NCBI RefSeq assembly: GCF_020531845.1
Contig: NZ_JAJAVF010000002.1
Location: 1,521,407 to 1,585,406, forward strand
Origin: Methylobacillus methanolivorans
Lineage (GTDB): Bacteria > Pseudomonadota > Gammaproteobacteria > Burkholderiales > Methylophilaceae
DNA: 64,000 bases
Direction: 5' to 3'
Shown: one piece after another, positions 9,608-18,363 of the stretch
Layout of the letters: every line of letters begins with the position of its first letter
Numbering within the stretch: position 1 is the first letter of the stretch
Position numbers and translations under genes: made by a program
Notes under the pieces: generated by a model
Told to the model about the DNA's origin: nothing
Database searches by the model: none
The model's input: only the letters and a program-made list of their open reading frames with translations

Positions 9608-10345
9608 ATGCGCATTAAGATTTCAGGGATCGCAACCAGCCTCGTACTTGCACTGAGTATCAGCGGCTGTGCCACCCAAGCCAATAAAGACCCACTGGAA
9701 GGCTTTAACCGTGGCGTTTATAAATTCAATGATACTGCTGATAAAGCCGTACTGAAACCCATTGCAGGCGCATACAAGGCAGTACTGCCTAGCCCGATTC
9801 GCACAGGCGTCAACAATTTCTTCACCAACCTGGGCACCTTCACCTCTTTGATCAACAACATCCTGCAGTTGGAGCTGGGCAAAGCCATGGATAACGCTGG
9901 CCGCCTGGTAATCAACTCCACCATTGGGATTGGTGGCCTGATTGATGTTGCCTCGATGGATGGCGTACCCAGACACAAAGCTGATTTTGGCCAGACACTG
10001 GGCAAATGGGGCGTTGGCAGTGGCGCTTACTTGGTACTGCCATTTGTAGGCCCAAGCACCATCCGCGATACCGCTGGCCTGACGGTTGATACGCTCTACT
10101 TCGACCCCATCCAGTACACCAATCATGTCCGTATACGTAACCAGTTGCGGATGCTCAGCTTCGTTGATCTGCGCTCACAATATTTGCCAGCAAGCGATCT
10201 GGTCGATGATGCAGCACTTGACCCGTACATTTTCATGCGCGAAGCCTACCTGCAACGTCGGGATATCGCAGTGCATGGCAAAGCCACGCAGTATGATGAT
10301 TTCGACGACGATGATGACGACGAAACCCCAGATGCGCAGCAGTAA
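9608..10345 (+). CDS. mlaA: Outer-membrane lipoprotein MlaA (VacJ), lipid asymmetry
   Basis: This 245-residue lipoprotein removes mislocalised phospholipids from the outer leaflet of the outer membrane and hands them to the Mla pathway. The signal peptide ends in the lipobox ISGC, so Cys20 would be lipidated. Conserved segments include DPLEGFNRGVYKFND just after the lipobox and the GGLIDVAS and DFGQTLGKWGVGSGAYLVLP blocks. The C-terminus has an unusual acidic tail of about eight consecutive Asp/Glu residues. It is a single gene here: no other mla genes are adjacent. A terminator follows directly. Confidence 0.94.
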   Translation: MRIKISGIATSLVLALSISGCATQANKDPLEGFNRGVYKFNDTADKAVLKPIAGAYKAVLPSPIRTGVNNFFTNLGTFTSLINNILQLELGKAMDNAGRLVINSTIGIGGLIDVASMDGVPRHKADFGQTLGKWGVGSGAYLVLPFVGPSTIRDTAGLTVDTLYFDPIQYTNHVRIRNQLRMLSFVDLRSQYLPASDLVDDAALDPYIFMREAYLQRRDIAVHGKATQYDDFDDDDDDETPDAQQ

Positions 10346-10355
10346 TTACTAAACA

Positions 10356-10386
10356 AAAAGCCACGCAGATGCGTGGCTTTTTTATT
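10356..10386 (+). terminator. Rho-independent terminator of mlaA (bidirectional)
   Basis: The stem AAGCCACGC/GCGTGGCTT with loop AGAT is flanked by A and T runs, so it could serve both mlaA and the convergent pmbA. Confidence 0.85.
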
Positions 10387-10404
10387 GGTACAGAGTGAGT
10401 CTAC

Positions 10405-11763
10405 TTATTCTCCACTTGCAACCGTCATGCGTTCAATCAAGATGGAGCCTGTTTGCTTGGAACCCTGTACCAACACGTCATTGCCTACGGCCACGATATT
10501 CATGAACATTTCTGCCAAATTGCCGGCAATCGTGATTTCCTCAACTGGATAGGCAATCACGCCATTTTCCACCCAGAAACCAGCCGCACCACGGGAGTAA
10601 TCACCCGTCACCATATTAATACCGTGCCCCAGCAACTCCGTCACCAGTAGCCCTGTGCCCATGGTATTCAGTAGTCCAGCAAGATCCAGATCACCGTGCC
10701 GGATAATCAAGTTGTGGTTACCGCCTGCATTACCCGTGCTTTGCATCCCGAGCTTGCGAGCGGAATAACTACCGAGCATATAGCCCTGCAACACGCCATC
10801 TTTGATCAAGGTCCGGGCATGGGTCGCCACGCCTTCATTGTCAAATGGTGAGCTTGCTAGTCCGCGCGGCACGTGCGGCAACTCTTCAATATTCACGAAT
10901 GAAGACATTACCTGCTTGCCCAGGCTATCCAGCAGGAAAGATGATTTTCGATACAAACTGCCACCCGAGATCGCAGAAACCAGGTGAGAAATTAAGCCAG
11001 AAGCCAGTGGTGCCTCGAATAGCACAGGCACCTGACAAGTCTTGACGCGACCCGGGTTGAGACGACGTACTGTACGCTCACCGGCACGTAAGCCTACCGC
11101 AAGCGCTGAATCCAGGTCAGCAGGGTGACGGGCGCTGGAATACCAATAATCCCGTTGCATGCTTTCAGCTGCCTCGGCAATGACCGAACAGCTCAAGCCA
11201 TGACGCGAGCTGGGATACCCAGCGTTGAAGCCATTGCTATTGGCGTAGGAAAATAGACCCTCATAAGTGGAGACCGAAGCGCCTTCGGAATTACTGATAC
11301 GGGGATCAGCAGACCGGGCAGCCTGCTCACACTCCAGTGCCAAGGCCAGTGCCTCATCAACACTGATATCCCAGGCATGATGCAGATCAAGATTTGGAAT
11401 ATCGCGTGCCAGCAAAGCAGGGTCAGCCAATCCACAGAATTCATCCTGTGCGGTATAGCGTGCAATATTACAAGCCGCTGCGACAGTATCCTTGAGCGCC
11501 TGCATACTGAGGTCAGAGGTGCTGGCATGACCTTTTTGCTGGCCGAAATACACAGTGACAGACATACCCTTGTCACGGTTGTATTCAATGGTTTCGGTTT
11601 CACCCATGCGCACCGAGACATTCTGGCCGATACCCAGGCTAACCTCTGCTTCAGCTGCGCTTGCCCCTGCGGCCTTGGCAAAACGCAACACTTCATCGCT
11701 CAGTCCCTTCAGCTCATCCAGCGTGTATGAAAAGCGCGAATCATGGGCTGTCTGGTCGTTCAC
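10405..11763 (-). CDS. pmbA: Metalloprotease-like TldE/PmbA
   Basis: This is the TldE/PmbA subunit of the TldD/TldE protease, which matures modified peptides such as microcin B17 and degrades some antitoxins. The subunit lacks the metal site of TldD, and as expected no HExxxH motif is seen. Family blocks include SVRMGETETIEYNRDKG, the GTVYFG-like strand region and LLVTELLGHGINMVTGDYSRG near the C-terminus. I prefer the GTG at 11763 (VNDQTAHD), which has AAAGAG upstream, giving about 452 residues; the ATG at 11793 would add ten residues and lie within 9 bp of the divergent darP start. tldD is not in the window. Confidence 0.92.
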   Translation of the reverse strand: MNDQTAHDSRFSYTLDELKGLSDEVLRFAKAAGASAAEAEVSLGIGQNVSVRMGETETIEYNRDKGMSVTVYFGQQKGHASTSDLSMQALKDTVAAACNIARYTAQDEFCGLADPALLARDIPNLDLHHAWDISVDEALALALECEQAARSADPRISNSEGASVSTYEGLFSYANSNGFNAGYPSSRHGLSCSVIAEAAESMQRDYWYSSARHPADLDSALAVGLRAGERTVRRLNPGRVKTCQVPVLFEAPLASGLISHLVSAISGGSLYRKSSFLLDSLGKQVMSSFVNIEELPHVPRGLASSPFDNEGVATHARTLIKDGVLQGYMLGSYSARKLGMQSTGNAGGNHNLIIRHGDLDLAGLLNTMGTGLLVTELLGHGINMVTGDYSRGAAGFWVENGVIAYPVEEITIAGNLAEMFMNIVAVGNDVLVQGSKQTGSILIERMTVASGE

Positions 11764-11801
11764 GGGCGTCTCTTTGCAAAAAACTGTTATCATACATCAG
11801 C

Positions 11802-12344
11802 ATGAAACCGAACAAGACAGAAAACACCGAACCGGGTATCGAACCCATCAGCAAAACCAAGCGCAAGGCTGAAGCCGATGCGCAGCAAGCCATCGGCGTC
11901 ACGCTGGTTGGCCTGCCCAAGGACAAGCTTGCCAAGCTGGAGCTGCCTGAAACCCTGCTGGATGCCGTCAATGAAGCCAAGCGTATTAATTCCAATGGTG
12001 CGTTGCGCCGACAGATGCAATACCTCGGGCGCCTGATGCGCGATATCGACACAGCGCCTATCGTTGATCAATTGCAGCGCTGGGAAGGCTCGCATAATGA
12101 AGAAAATGCGCGCTTCCACCGCCTGGAACAATGGCGTAGCCGCTTACTGGAAGACGAATCTGCGCTGGCAGAGTTCATTAATGAACATCCCAACACCGAA
12201 GCACAGCAGATTCGCAACCTGATTCGCAATGCGCGCCGGGAGCACGCCGCAGGCAAGCCCCCTAAGAGCAGCCGGGAGCTGTTCAAACTCATCCGTGGCA
12301 TCACGGAAAATATAACGCCAGAAACTGAACTCGACGCTGATTAA
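11802..12344 (+). CDS. darP: Ribosome-associated protein DarP/YjgA (DUF615)
   Basis: The 180-residue protein belongs to the YjgA family, which assists late 50S subunit maturation. Family features are the IGVTLVGLPKDKLAKLELPE stretch, an RRQMQYLGRLMR helix and the C-terminal charged helices (QIRNLIRNARREHA). The ATG at 11802 matches the normal start. The open frame reaches back into the divergent pmbA gene, but that extension is antisense to pmbA and not conserved. The pairing of divergent pmbA and yjgA is common in proteobacteria. Confidence 0.93.
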   Translation: MKPNKTENTEPGIEPISKTKRKAEADAQQAIGVTLVGLPKDKLAKLELPETLLDAVNEAKRINSNGALRRQMQYLGRLMRDIDTAPIVDQLQRWEGSHNEENARFHRLEQWRSRLLEDESALAEFINEHPNTEAQQIRNLIRNARREHAAGKPPKSSRELFKLIRGITENITPETELDAD

Positions 12345-12474
12345 TCCATCAGTGCAATAGCCAGTCAGGCCCTCTGGGAGTTTCCGGCTGTGCCAGCTAA
12401 TGCTGAGCACGTGTTGATTGCCCGAATGACTCGGGCAGCATCACCGTAAACTTTAACAAGACATTGCAAACCTC

Positions 12475-15378
12475 ATGGGCTTAGCTTATTTAACACTCAT
12501 CCCTTTCATCGCGGCAGTCTTCACGAAACTCAGCACTAGGCTGGGACGGTACTCATCGGCCTGGGTTTCCTTATTCTCTGCAACACTATCGCTGTATTTG
12601 CTATGGCCATTAGCTACGCAAGTCTGGCAGGGTGGTGCCACCATCATCCAGCGCGTCAGCCCCTGGCTGCCGGAGCTTGGCATTGATATATCGTTCCGGC
12701 TGGATGGCCTGTCGCTATTGTTCAGCCTGATGATCCTGCTGGTCGGCCTGATCGTGGTGATCTATGCCCGATACTATCTCTCCCCGCGCGACAGCATGGG
12801 GCGTTTTTATACTTACCTGTTGCTGTTCATGGGCTCCATGCTGGGTGTTGTGCTCTCGGAAAACATCATCCAGCTTCTCATGTTCTGGGAGCTCACCAGC
12901 CTGTCTTCATTCCTGCTGATCAGCTATTGGCAACAACGTGAAGAAGCCAGCCGCGGCGCACGCATGGCGCTGACGATTACCGGCGGCGGTGGCCTTGCCA
13001 TGCTGGGTGGCTTCCTCCTACTGGGGCAGATGGCTGGCAGTTACAATCTCAGTGATATCTTGCTGACCGGTGATACTATCCGCAGCCACGAGCATTACCT
13101 GCCCATGTTGCTCCTGATCTTGCTGGGGGTATTCACCAAGTCAGCGCAGTTCCCCTTCCACTTCTGGCTTCCCAATGCGATGGCGGCTCCCACACCTGTC
13201 TCCGCTTACCTGCATTCAGCCACCATGGTCAAAGCAGGTATTTTCCTGTTGGCACGTCTGTTTCCTGCGTTGTCCGGCACCCCGGAATGGACTTGGATTG
13301 TTTCCACTGTCGGCATCATCACATTCCTGACAGGCAGCTATATCGCGCTGTTCAAGCACGATATGAAAGCCTTGCTAGCCTACTCCACGATCAGTCATCT
13401 TGGCCTGATTGTCGCGCTATTCGGCATCGGTACACCGCTAGCGGTAGTCGCGGGCGTATTCCATATCATCAACCATGCCACCTTCAAGGCATCCTTGTTC
13501 ATGCTCGCAGGGATAGTCGACCACGAAACCGGCACGCGGGATATGCGTCAACTGCGCGGCCTGTGGCGCTATATGCCCTACACCATGGTACTGATGGTGA
13601 TTGCCGCTGCCGCAATGGCGGGCATTCCCGGGCTCAATGGCTTTATTTCCAAGGAAATGTTTCTTGAGCAAGTCGTCGAGTATGGTCATACCGCCACACC
13701 TCCCTGGCTGCTACCTACGATTGTGACCCTAGGCGCGGTCTTTTCAGCAGCTTACTCTATTCGCATTGCACACAATGTCTTCTTTGGCGGTGAACCTAGT
13801 GACCTACCAAAAGAACCGCATGACCCTTCCGCCGGCATGCAAATTCCAGTGGCTATTCTCGTAGTAGGCTGTATTGTGGTTGGCTTGTTTCCAGCCATGG
13901 CCGAACCACTGGTCACGCTGGTCGTTGGCAGCTCGCTACAAGATACAGCGCCTCCTATCCACCTTGCCATCTGGCATGGATTTACCCCCGCGTTGTACAT
14001 GAGCGCAATTGCACTCGTAGGCGGCATCCTGGTCTATCGCCAGCGTGAAGCCTTCTTCTCACTGCAAACCCTCGTAGACGGCAGGATTGATGCCAAGATC
14101 ATCTATAACGGCACCATGCGCAGGTTGTTTGCTTGGTCCAGCGCCATCACCATGAATGCCGACAATCTCTCGCAAAAACGCATGTTATGGATATTGTTCG
14201 TCACGGCTATTGTCCTGGGAGGCTATGGCTTCATCAGTGGCGGCAGCGCCTTGACCGGCAATCGCCCTATGCTGCCTGTCGACCCCATGAGTGTGATGGT
14301 CGCCGTGATCATGATGGCAGCTGCCATTGCGACTGTCGCCATGCATCAGCAACGCTTTACCGCACTGGTATTGGTGAGCGCCGTAGGCTTGGGCGTAGCA
14401 CTCACCTTCGTGAAGTTTTCTGCACCAGACTTGGCGCTGACACAGCTCGCGGTCGAGTTCATCACGGCCGTTCTACTGTTGCTGGCCTTGTTTTTTCTGC
14501 CTCAGACGACCCCAGATGAGCAGGATCGCTTGCGGCAAGCACGTGACATCGTCATCGCCGTGGTGTCAGGACTAGGTATCGCAGCCTTGAGCTACGCCGT
14601 GCTGACACGTGGCTATGACACGATTGCCGATTACTTCATCGCCAACAGCGTCAGCGGTGGCGGTGGTGCCAATGTGGTGAATGTCTTGCTCGTGGATTTT
14701 CGCGGCTTCGACACCATGGGGGAAATCACGGTACTGGCGCTGGCTGGCCTGGGAATCTATGCCATGCTGGACCAGCTCAAATTGCTCAGTCCCAAGCAGG
14801 ATGCCGATGGCCGCCCCTGGAACCCCGACACCCACCCCTTGATTCTTGCCACCTTCAGCCGCATCCTGCTGCCACTAGCCTTGCTGGTTGCCATCTTTAT
14901 CCTGCTGCGCGGGCATAACCTACCGGGTGGCGGCTTCATTGCAGGCTTGGTGACTTCAGCCGCACTTATCGTACAATATCTCGCGAATGGCGTGGAATGG
15001 ACGCGCAGCAAGCTACCGGCCAATACCCATCCATTGATTGGCTATGGCCTATTGATTGCAGCCAGCACTGGTATTGCCAGTTGGTATTTTGGCTACCCAT
15101 TCCTCACCTCCACCTTTGATCACCTGCACCTGCCAGTGTTGGGCGAATTTGAACTGGCATCAGCCATGGCCTTTGATATCGGCGTATTCCTGGTAGTAGT
15201 CGGCACCTCGCTCCTGATTCTGATCAACCTGGGTATGATCCACCAGGTCAGCTACCTGCCACGTGTCAATAAAAACCCAGGCAATAAAGAACCCAAAGCG
15301 GCACGTACTACACCAGCCGGCAACAAGACCGACAAGTCCACAACACAAACACAGGAAGACATGCCATGGAAGCGTTGA
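12475..15378 (+). CDS. mrpA: Mrp Na+/H+ antiporter subunit A, with subunit B domain fused
   Basis: This is the largest subunit of the Mrp antiporter, an inner-membrane complex related to complex I that exports Na+ in exchange for protons. The protein has 967 residues with about 20 membrane segments. Residues about 1-480 form the NuoL-like channel, including SAQFPFHFWLPNAM and an essential glutamate in LMFWELTSLSS. Residues about 590-760 match the MrpA C-terminal region, and from about 780 the sequence matches MrpB (ILLRGHNLPGGGFIAGL). The absence of a separate mrpB and this fusion define a group 2 (six-gene) Mrp operon. The gene overlaps mrpC by 13 bp. Confidence 0.95.
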   Translation: MGLAYLTLIPFIAAVFTKLSTRLGRYSSAWVSLFSATLSLYLLWPLATQVWQGGATIIQRVSPWLPELGIDISFRLDGLSLLFSLMILLVGLIVVIYARYYLSPRDSMGRFYTYLLLFMGSMLGVVLSENIIQLLMFWELTSLSSFLLISYWQQREEASRGARMALTITGGGGLAMLGGFLLLGQMAGSYNLSDILLTGDTIRSHEHYLPMLLLILLGVFTKSAQFPFHFWLPNAMAAPTPVSAYLHSATMVKAGIFLLARLFPALSGTPEWTWIVSTVGIITFLTGSYIALFKHDMKALLAYSTISHLGLIVALFGIGTPLAVVAGVFHIINHATFKASLFMLAGIVDHETGTRDMRQLRGLWRYMPYTMVLMVIAAAAMAGIPGLNGFISKEMFLEQVVEYGHTATPPWLLPTIVTLGAVFSAAYSIRIAHNVFFGGEPSDLPKEPHDPSAGMQIPVAILVVGCIVVGLFPAMAEPLVTLVVGSSLQDTAPPIHLAIWHGFTPALYMSAIALVGGILVYRQREAFFSLQTLVDGRIDAKIIYNGTMRRLFAWSSAITMNADNLSQKRMLWILFVTAIVLGGYGFISGGSALTGNRPMLPVDPMSVMVAVIMMAAAIATVAMHQQRFTALVLVSAVGLGVALTFVKFSAPDLALTQLAVEFITAVLLLLALFFLPQTTPDEQDRLRQARDIVIAVVSGLGIAALSYAVLTRGYDTIADYFIANSVSGGGGANVVNVLLVDFRGFDTMGEITVLALAGLGIYAMLDQLKLLSPKQDADGRPWNPDTHPLILATFSRILLPLALLVAIFILLRGHNLPGGGFIAGLVTSAALIVQYLANGVEWTRSKLPANTHPLIGYGLLIAASTGIASWYFGYPFLTSTFDHLHLPVLGEFELASAMAFDIGVFLVVVGTSLLILINLGMIHQVSYLPRVNKNPGNKEPKAARTTPAGNKTDKSTTQTQEDMPWKR

Positions 15379-15695
15379 TCTCGATCCTGATTGGCATACT
15401 CACCGCAGGCGGCGTTTACCTCTGCCTGCGCAGCCACACCTTTCCCGTCGTCCTCGGCCTCACGTTATTGTCCTATGCCGTGAACCTGTTCCTGTTCATG
15501 ATGGGACGCCTAGTCATCGGCAAGCCCCCCATCATCAGCGAACATGCCAGCAGCTATGCTGACCCATTGCCGCAGGCACTGGTGCTGACGGCGATTGTCA
15601 TCAGCTTCGCCATGACCGCCTATATCATAGTATTAGCACTCAAGGCACGTACCGAGATGGGCAATGATCATGTGGATGGAAAGGATATCCGTTGA
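15366..15695 (+). CDS. mrpC: Mrp antiporter subunit C (NuoK-like)
   Basis: A 109-residue membrane protein with three hydrophobic helices, homologous to NuoK of complex I. Visible family features are the Gly-rich LIGILTAGGVYLCLR start and DPLPQALVLTAIVISFAMTA, which contains the proline-linked helix conserved in MrpC. It starts inside the end of mrpA and its stop overlaps the TTG start of mrpD, so the operon is translationally coupled. Confidence 0.95.
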   Translation: MEALISILIGILTAGGVYLCLRSHTFPVVLGLTLLSYAVNLFLFMMGRLVIGKPPIISEHASSYADPLPQALVLTAIVISFAMTAYIIVLALKARTEMGNDHVDGKDIR

Positions 15696-17224
15696 GCCAC
15701 CTTGCCATCATCCCGTTACTACTGCCGCTGTTTACCGGCATCTTCCTGTTGCTGTTGCGCGAGCAGCGCATCTATATCAAACGTACCATATCCGGCCTTA
15801 GCAGCATTGCGCTGATTGCCGTCGCCACCCAGCTATTGTGTGCCGTTAGCGATGGCAACATCCTGGTGTATTCGTTGAGCAACTGGCCTGCGCCTTTCGG
15901 TATTGTGCTGATGGCAGATCGCCTGGCAGCCCTGATGGTGTTGACTACCTCGCTACTAGCCCTGTTTTCACTCATCTATGCCATGCGTGGCACGGATAGG
16001 CAGGGGCGCCAGTTCCACATCCTGTTCCAGTTGCAGTTGTTCGGGCTTAACGGGGCTTTCCTCACCGCCGACCTGTTCAACCTGTTCGTGTTCTTTGAAG
16101 TATTGCTATTGGCGTCGTACAGCCTGCTGCTACATGGCGGAGGACGCAAGCGCATACGTTCCGGCCTGCACTTTGTCGTCATCAACGTGGTGGGCTCTTC
16201 GCTGTTCCTGTTTGCCGTCGGTATTCTCTACGGCATTCTGGGCACACTGAATATGGCTGATCTGGCGGTCAAGGTCGCCCATGTCAGCCCCGAGAATATC
16301 GGCCTGGTGAAAACCGCGGGCTTGCTCCTGTTTGTCGTGTTTGCATTGAAGGCTGCGTTGTTGCCGCTTTACCTCTGGCTACCCACCGCCTATTCGCAAA
16401 CCAGCGCCCCCGCTGCGGCCTTGTTCGCCATCATGACCAAGGTAGGTGCTTATAGCATCCTGCGCGTCTACAGCCTGATCTTCGGCAACGAAGCAGGCCC
16501 GCTTGCCAACCTGCTGGATGGCTGGTTGCTGGGCATGGCGCTGACCACCATCATCATTGGCAGCTTTGGCCTGCTGGGCAGTAAACGGTTACGCCAGCAA
16601 GTCGCCTATCTGGTCGTGATTTCCGCAGGCACCCTGCTCACCGGCTTCAGCCTCAACTCGCAGGCAGGCATTGCCGCAGGGCTGTATTACCTGCCGCACA
16701 CCACATTCGCCGCAGCAGCGCTGTTCCTGCTTGCAGACCTCATCGTACAGCGCCGCGACCAAATGGAGGATAAGCTGGAGGCCGGTTTGGTCATCACCAA
16801 ACAAAAATTCCTCGGCGTGATGTTCTTCGTGCTCGCGATCATTGCTTCCGGCCTTCCTCCCCTATCAGGCTTCCTCGGCAAGTTCATGCTGCTGCGCGCA
16901 GCACTGGAACACCCAGCCCTGCCTTATATCATGGCCATCGTCTTGATGAATGGCCTATTGACCGTGATTGCCATGGCGCGCACAGGCGCGTTGTTCTTCT
17001 TTGCGGCCCATGCAGTCGACACATCCACCAACACCTACATCAAGCAGAGCGAACCCGAGCCGCTCAAGGTACGCGAACTACTGCCTATCCTGTCATTGCT
17101 CGGCCTGTGCGTGCTCATGACCCTGTGGGCAGGCCCCATCAATAGCTACAGCCTGAAAACTGCCAACCAATTACTGGATACACCCGCGTATATTGAAGCC
17201 GTTCTTGGAAAGGAAGCACAATAA
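15692..17224 (+). CDS. mrpD: Mrp antiporter subunit D (NuoN/M-like)
   Basis: The protein has 510 residues and about 14 membrane segments. It is the second antiporter-like channel of the Mrp complex. Conserved parts include FFEVLLLASYSLLLHGG with the key glutamate, LKAALLPLYLWLPTAY with the proton-path lysine, and GLPPLSGFLGKFMLL. The start codon is TTG at 15692 and overlaps the mrpC stop (TTGA). The stop overlaps the ATG of mrpE by one base. Confidence 0.95.
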   Translation: MSHLAIIPLLLPLFTGIFLLLLREQRIYIKRTISGLSSIALIAVATQLLCAVSDGNILVYSLSNWPAPFGIVLMADRLAALMVLTTSLLALFSLIYAMRGTDRQGRQFHILFQLQLFGLNGAFLTADLFNLFVFFEVLLLASYSLLLHGGGRKRIRSGLHFVVINVVGSSLFLFAVGILYGILGTLNMADLAVKVAHVSPENIGLVKTAGLLLFVVFALKAALLPLYLWLPTAYSQTSAPAAALFAIMTKVGAYSILRVYSLIFGNEAGPLANLLDGWLLGMALTTIIIGSFGLLGSKRLRQQVAYLVVISAGTLLTGFSLNSQAGIAAGLYYLPHTTFAAAALFLLADLIVQRRDQMEDKLEAGLVITKQKFLGVMFFVLAIIASGLPPLSGFLGKFMLLRAALEHPALPYIMAIVLMNGLLTVIAMARTGALFFFAAHAVDTSTNTYIKQSEPEPLKVRELLPILSLLGLCVLMTLWAGPINSYSLKTANQLLDTPAYIEAVLGKEAQ

Positions 17225-17712
17225 TGCAACGCTTCTTGCCCCACCCGCTGCTCACCATTATCCTGGGCATCATCTGGTTATTGCTCAACAACAGCATAGA
17301 ACCAGGGCAAATTGTTCTGGGCTTGCTGCTCGGCTGGGCGATCCCGTTTTTTGCCCTGCAGTTCTGGCCAGATAAACTCAAAGTGCATAAACCGCTCACC
17401 CTGTTGCGGTTCAGCTTTATCCTGCTCTATGACATCATCGAGGCCAATTTCATTGTCGCCATGCGTATTTTGGGTAACCCGGAGAAGCTACGTCCGGCCT
17501 TTATCGTAGTGCCTATCGACCTGAATTCCGATTTCGGCATGAGTATTCTGGCCAACACCACCTGCCTGACTCCTGGCTCACTGTCGGCGTTGCTCGCACC
17601 TGACCGTAAAAGCATCCTCGTGCATGCGATTGATGTCGACGACGTCGATGCTTTCATCCATACCATCAAGACACGTTACGAACTGCCTCTGAAGGAGATT
17701 TTCGAGGAATGA
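17224..17712 (+). CDS. mrpE: Mrp antiporter subunit E
   Basis: A 162-residue membrane protein, needed for assembly and activity of the Mrp complex. Two N-terminal hydrophobic segments are followed by the family block YDIIEANFIVAMRIL and a cytoplasmic domain with FGMSILANTTCLTPGS. The start overlaps the mrpD stop by one base and the stop overlaps mrpF by four bases. Confidence 0.94.
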   Translation: MQRFLPHPLLTIILGIIWLLLNNSIEPGQIVLGLLLGWAIPFFALQFWPDKLKVHKPLTLLRFSFILLYDIIEANFIVAMRILGNPEKLRPAFIVVPIDLNSDFGMSILANTTCLTPGSLSALLAPDRKSILVHAIDVDDVDAFIHTIKTRYELPLKEIFEE

Positions 17713-17978
17713 TAGAAATCGCCATCCATATTGCATTCGTGCTGGTTTCAGCCGCATTGGCGCTGAATGCCTGGCGCCTGCTCAAGGGTCCGAGCGCACC
17801 AGACCGTATCCTGGCGTTAGACACGCTTTATATCAACACCATCGCCTTACTGGTTGTGTTTGGCATCCATATCAAAAGCATGGTGTATTTCGAGGCAGCA
17901 TTGCTGATTGCCCTCATGGGCTTCATCGGCACCATTGCCATGTGCAAATACCTGTTGCGCGGAGACATTATCGAATGA
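17709..17978 (+). CDS. mrpF: Mrp antiporter subunit F
   Basis: An 89-residue, three-helix membrane protein of the Mrp complex. The family signature RLLKGPSAPDRILALDTLY, with the conserved Pro-Asp-Arg, is intact, and the C-terminal helix includes ALLIALMGFIGTIAMCKYL. It overlaps both neighbours by four bases (ATGA type junctions). Confidence 0.95.
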   Translation: MIEIAIHIAFVLVSAALALNAWRLLKGPSAPDRILALDTLYINTIALLVVFGIHIKSMVYFEAALLIALMGFIGTIAMCKYLLRGDIIE

Positions 17979-18343
17979 ATATCGTGCTGGAAATTTTGCT
18001 CTCGCTACTGATTGTGACCGGTGCCTTGCTGACCTTTATCGGCTCGCTTGGTCTGGCAAGGCTACGTGACTTTTACACCCGCCTGCACGGCCCGACCAAA
18101 GGGACGACACTGGGCGTAGGCTGCCTGCTGATTGCCTCTTCAATTTTTTTCAGTGTGCAAGGAGAAGGCCTCAGCCTGCATGAGGTGCTGATTACACTGT
18201 TCCTGTTTATCACGGCGCCGATCAGTGCCCACTTGCTGGCGAAATCAGCATTGCACCTCAAAGTGGAGTCGCTGGTGCCCTTGCCGGACGAAGCCATCGC
18301 CCGCAAGAACAGCCAACACAAGCCTTACCAGACACTGGACTAA
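17975..18343 (+). CDS. mrpG: Mrp antiporter subunit G
   Basis: This 122-residue subunit completes the operon. The motif GSLGLARLRDFYTRLHGPTK is typical for MrpG, followed by two more membrane helices and a hydrophilic tail. The ATG at 17975 overlaps the mrpF stop; an in-frame ATG 33 bp upstream lies inside mrpF and is not conserved. The operon therefore reads A(B)-C-D-E-F-G with no gaps. No terminator is obvious in the 20 bp before the convergent Gcr gene. Confidence 0.94.
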   Translation: MNIVLEILLSLLIVTGALLTFIGSLGLARLRDFYTRLHGPTKGTTLGVGCLLIASSIFFSVQGEGLSLHEVLITLFLFITAPISAHLLAKSALHLKVESLVPLPDEAIARKNSQHKPYQTLD

Positions 18344-18363
18344 GCTACCTCAACACCTCTCCC

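Noticed and set aside
11661..11801. N-terminal extension of DarP
   Set aside because: The extension is antisense to pmbA, lacks conservation and the normal start is at 11802.
13287..13667. 126-codon frame inside mrpA, and similar long shadow frames inside recA, alaS and fbp
   Set aside because: They lie wholly inside well-conserved genes in other frames, with biased composition typical of shadow frames.
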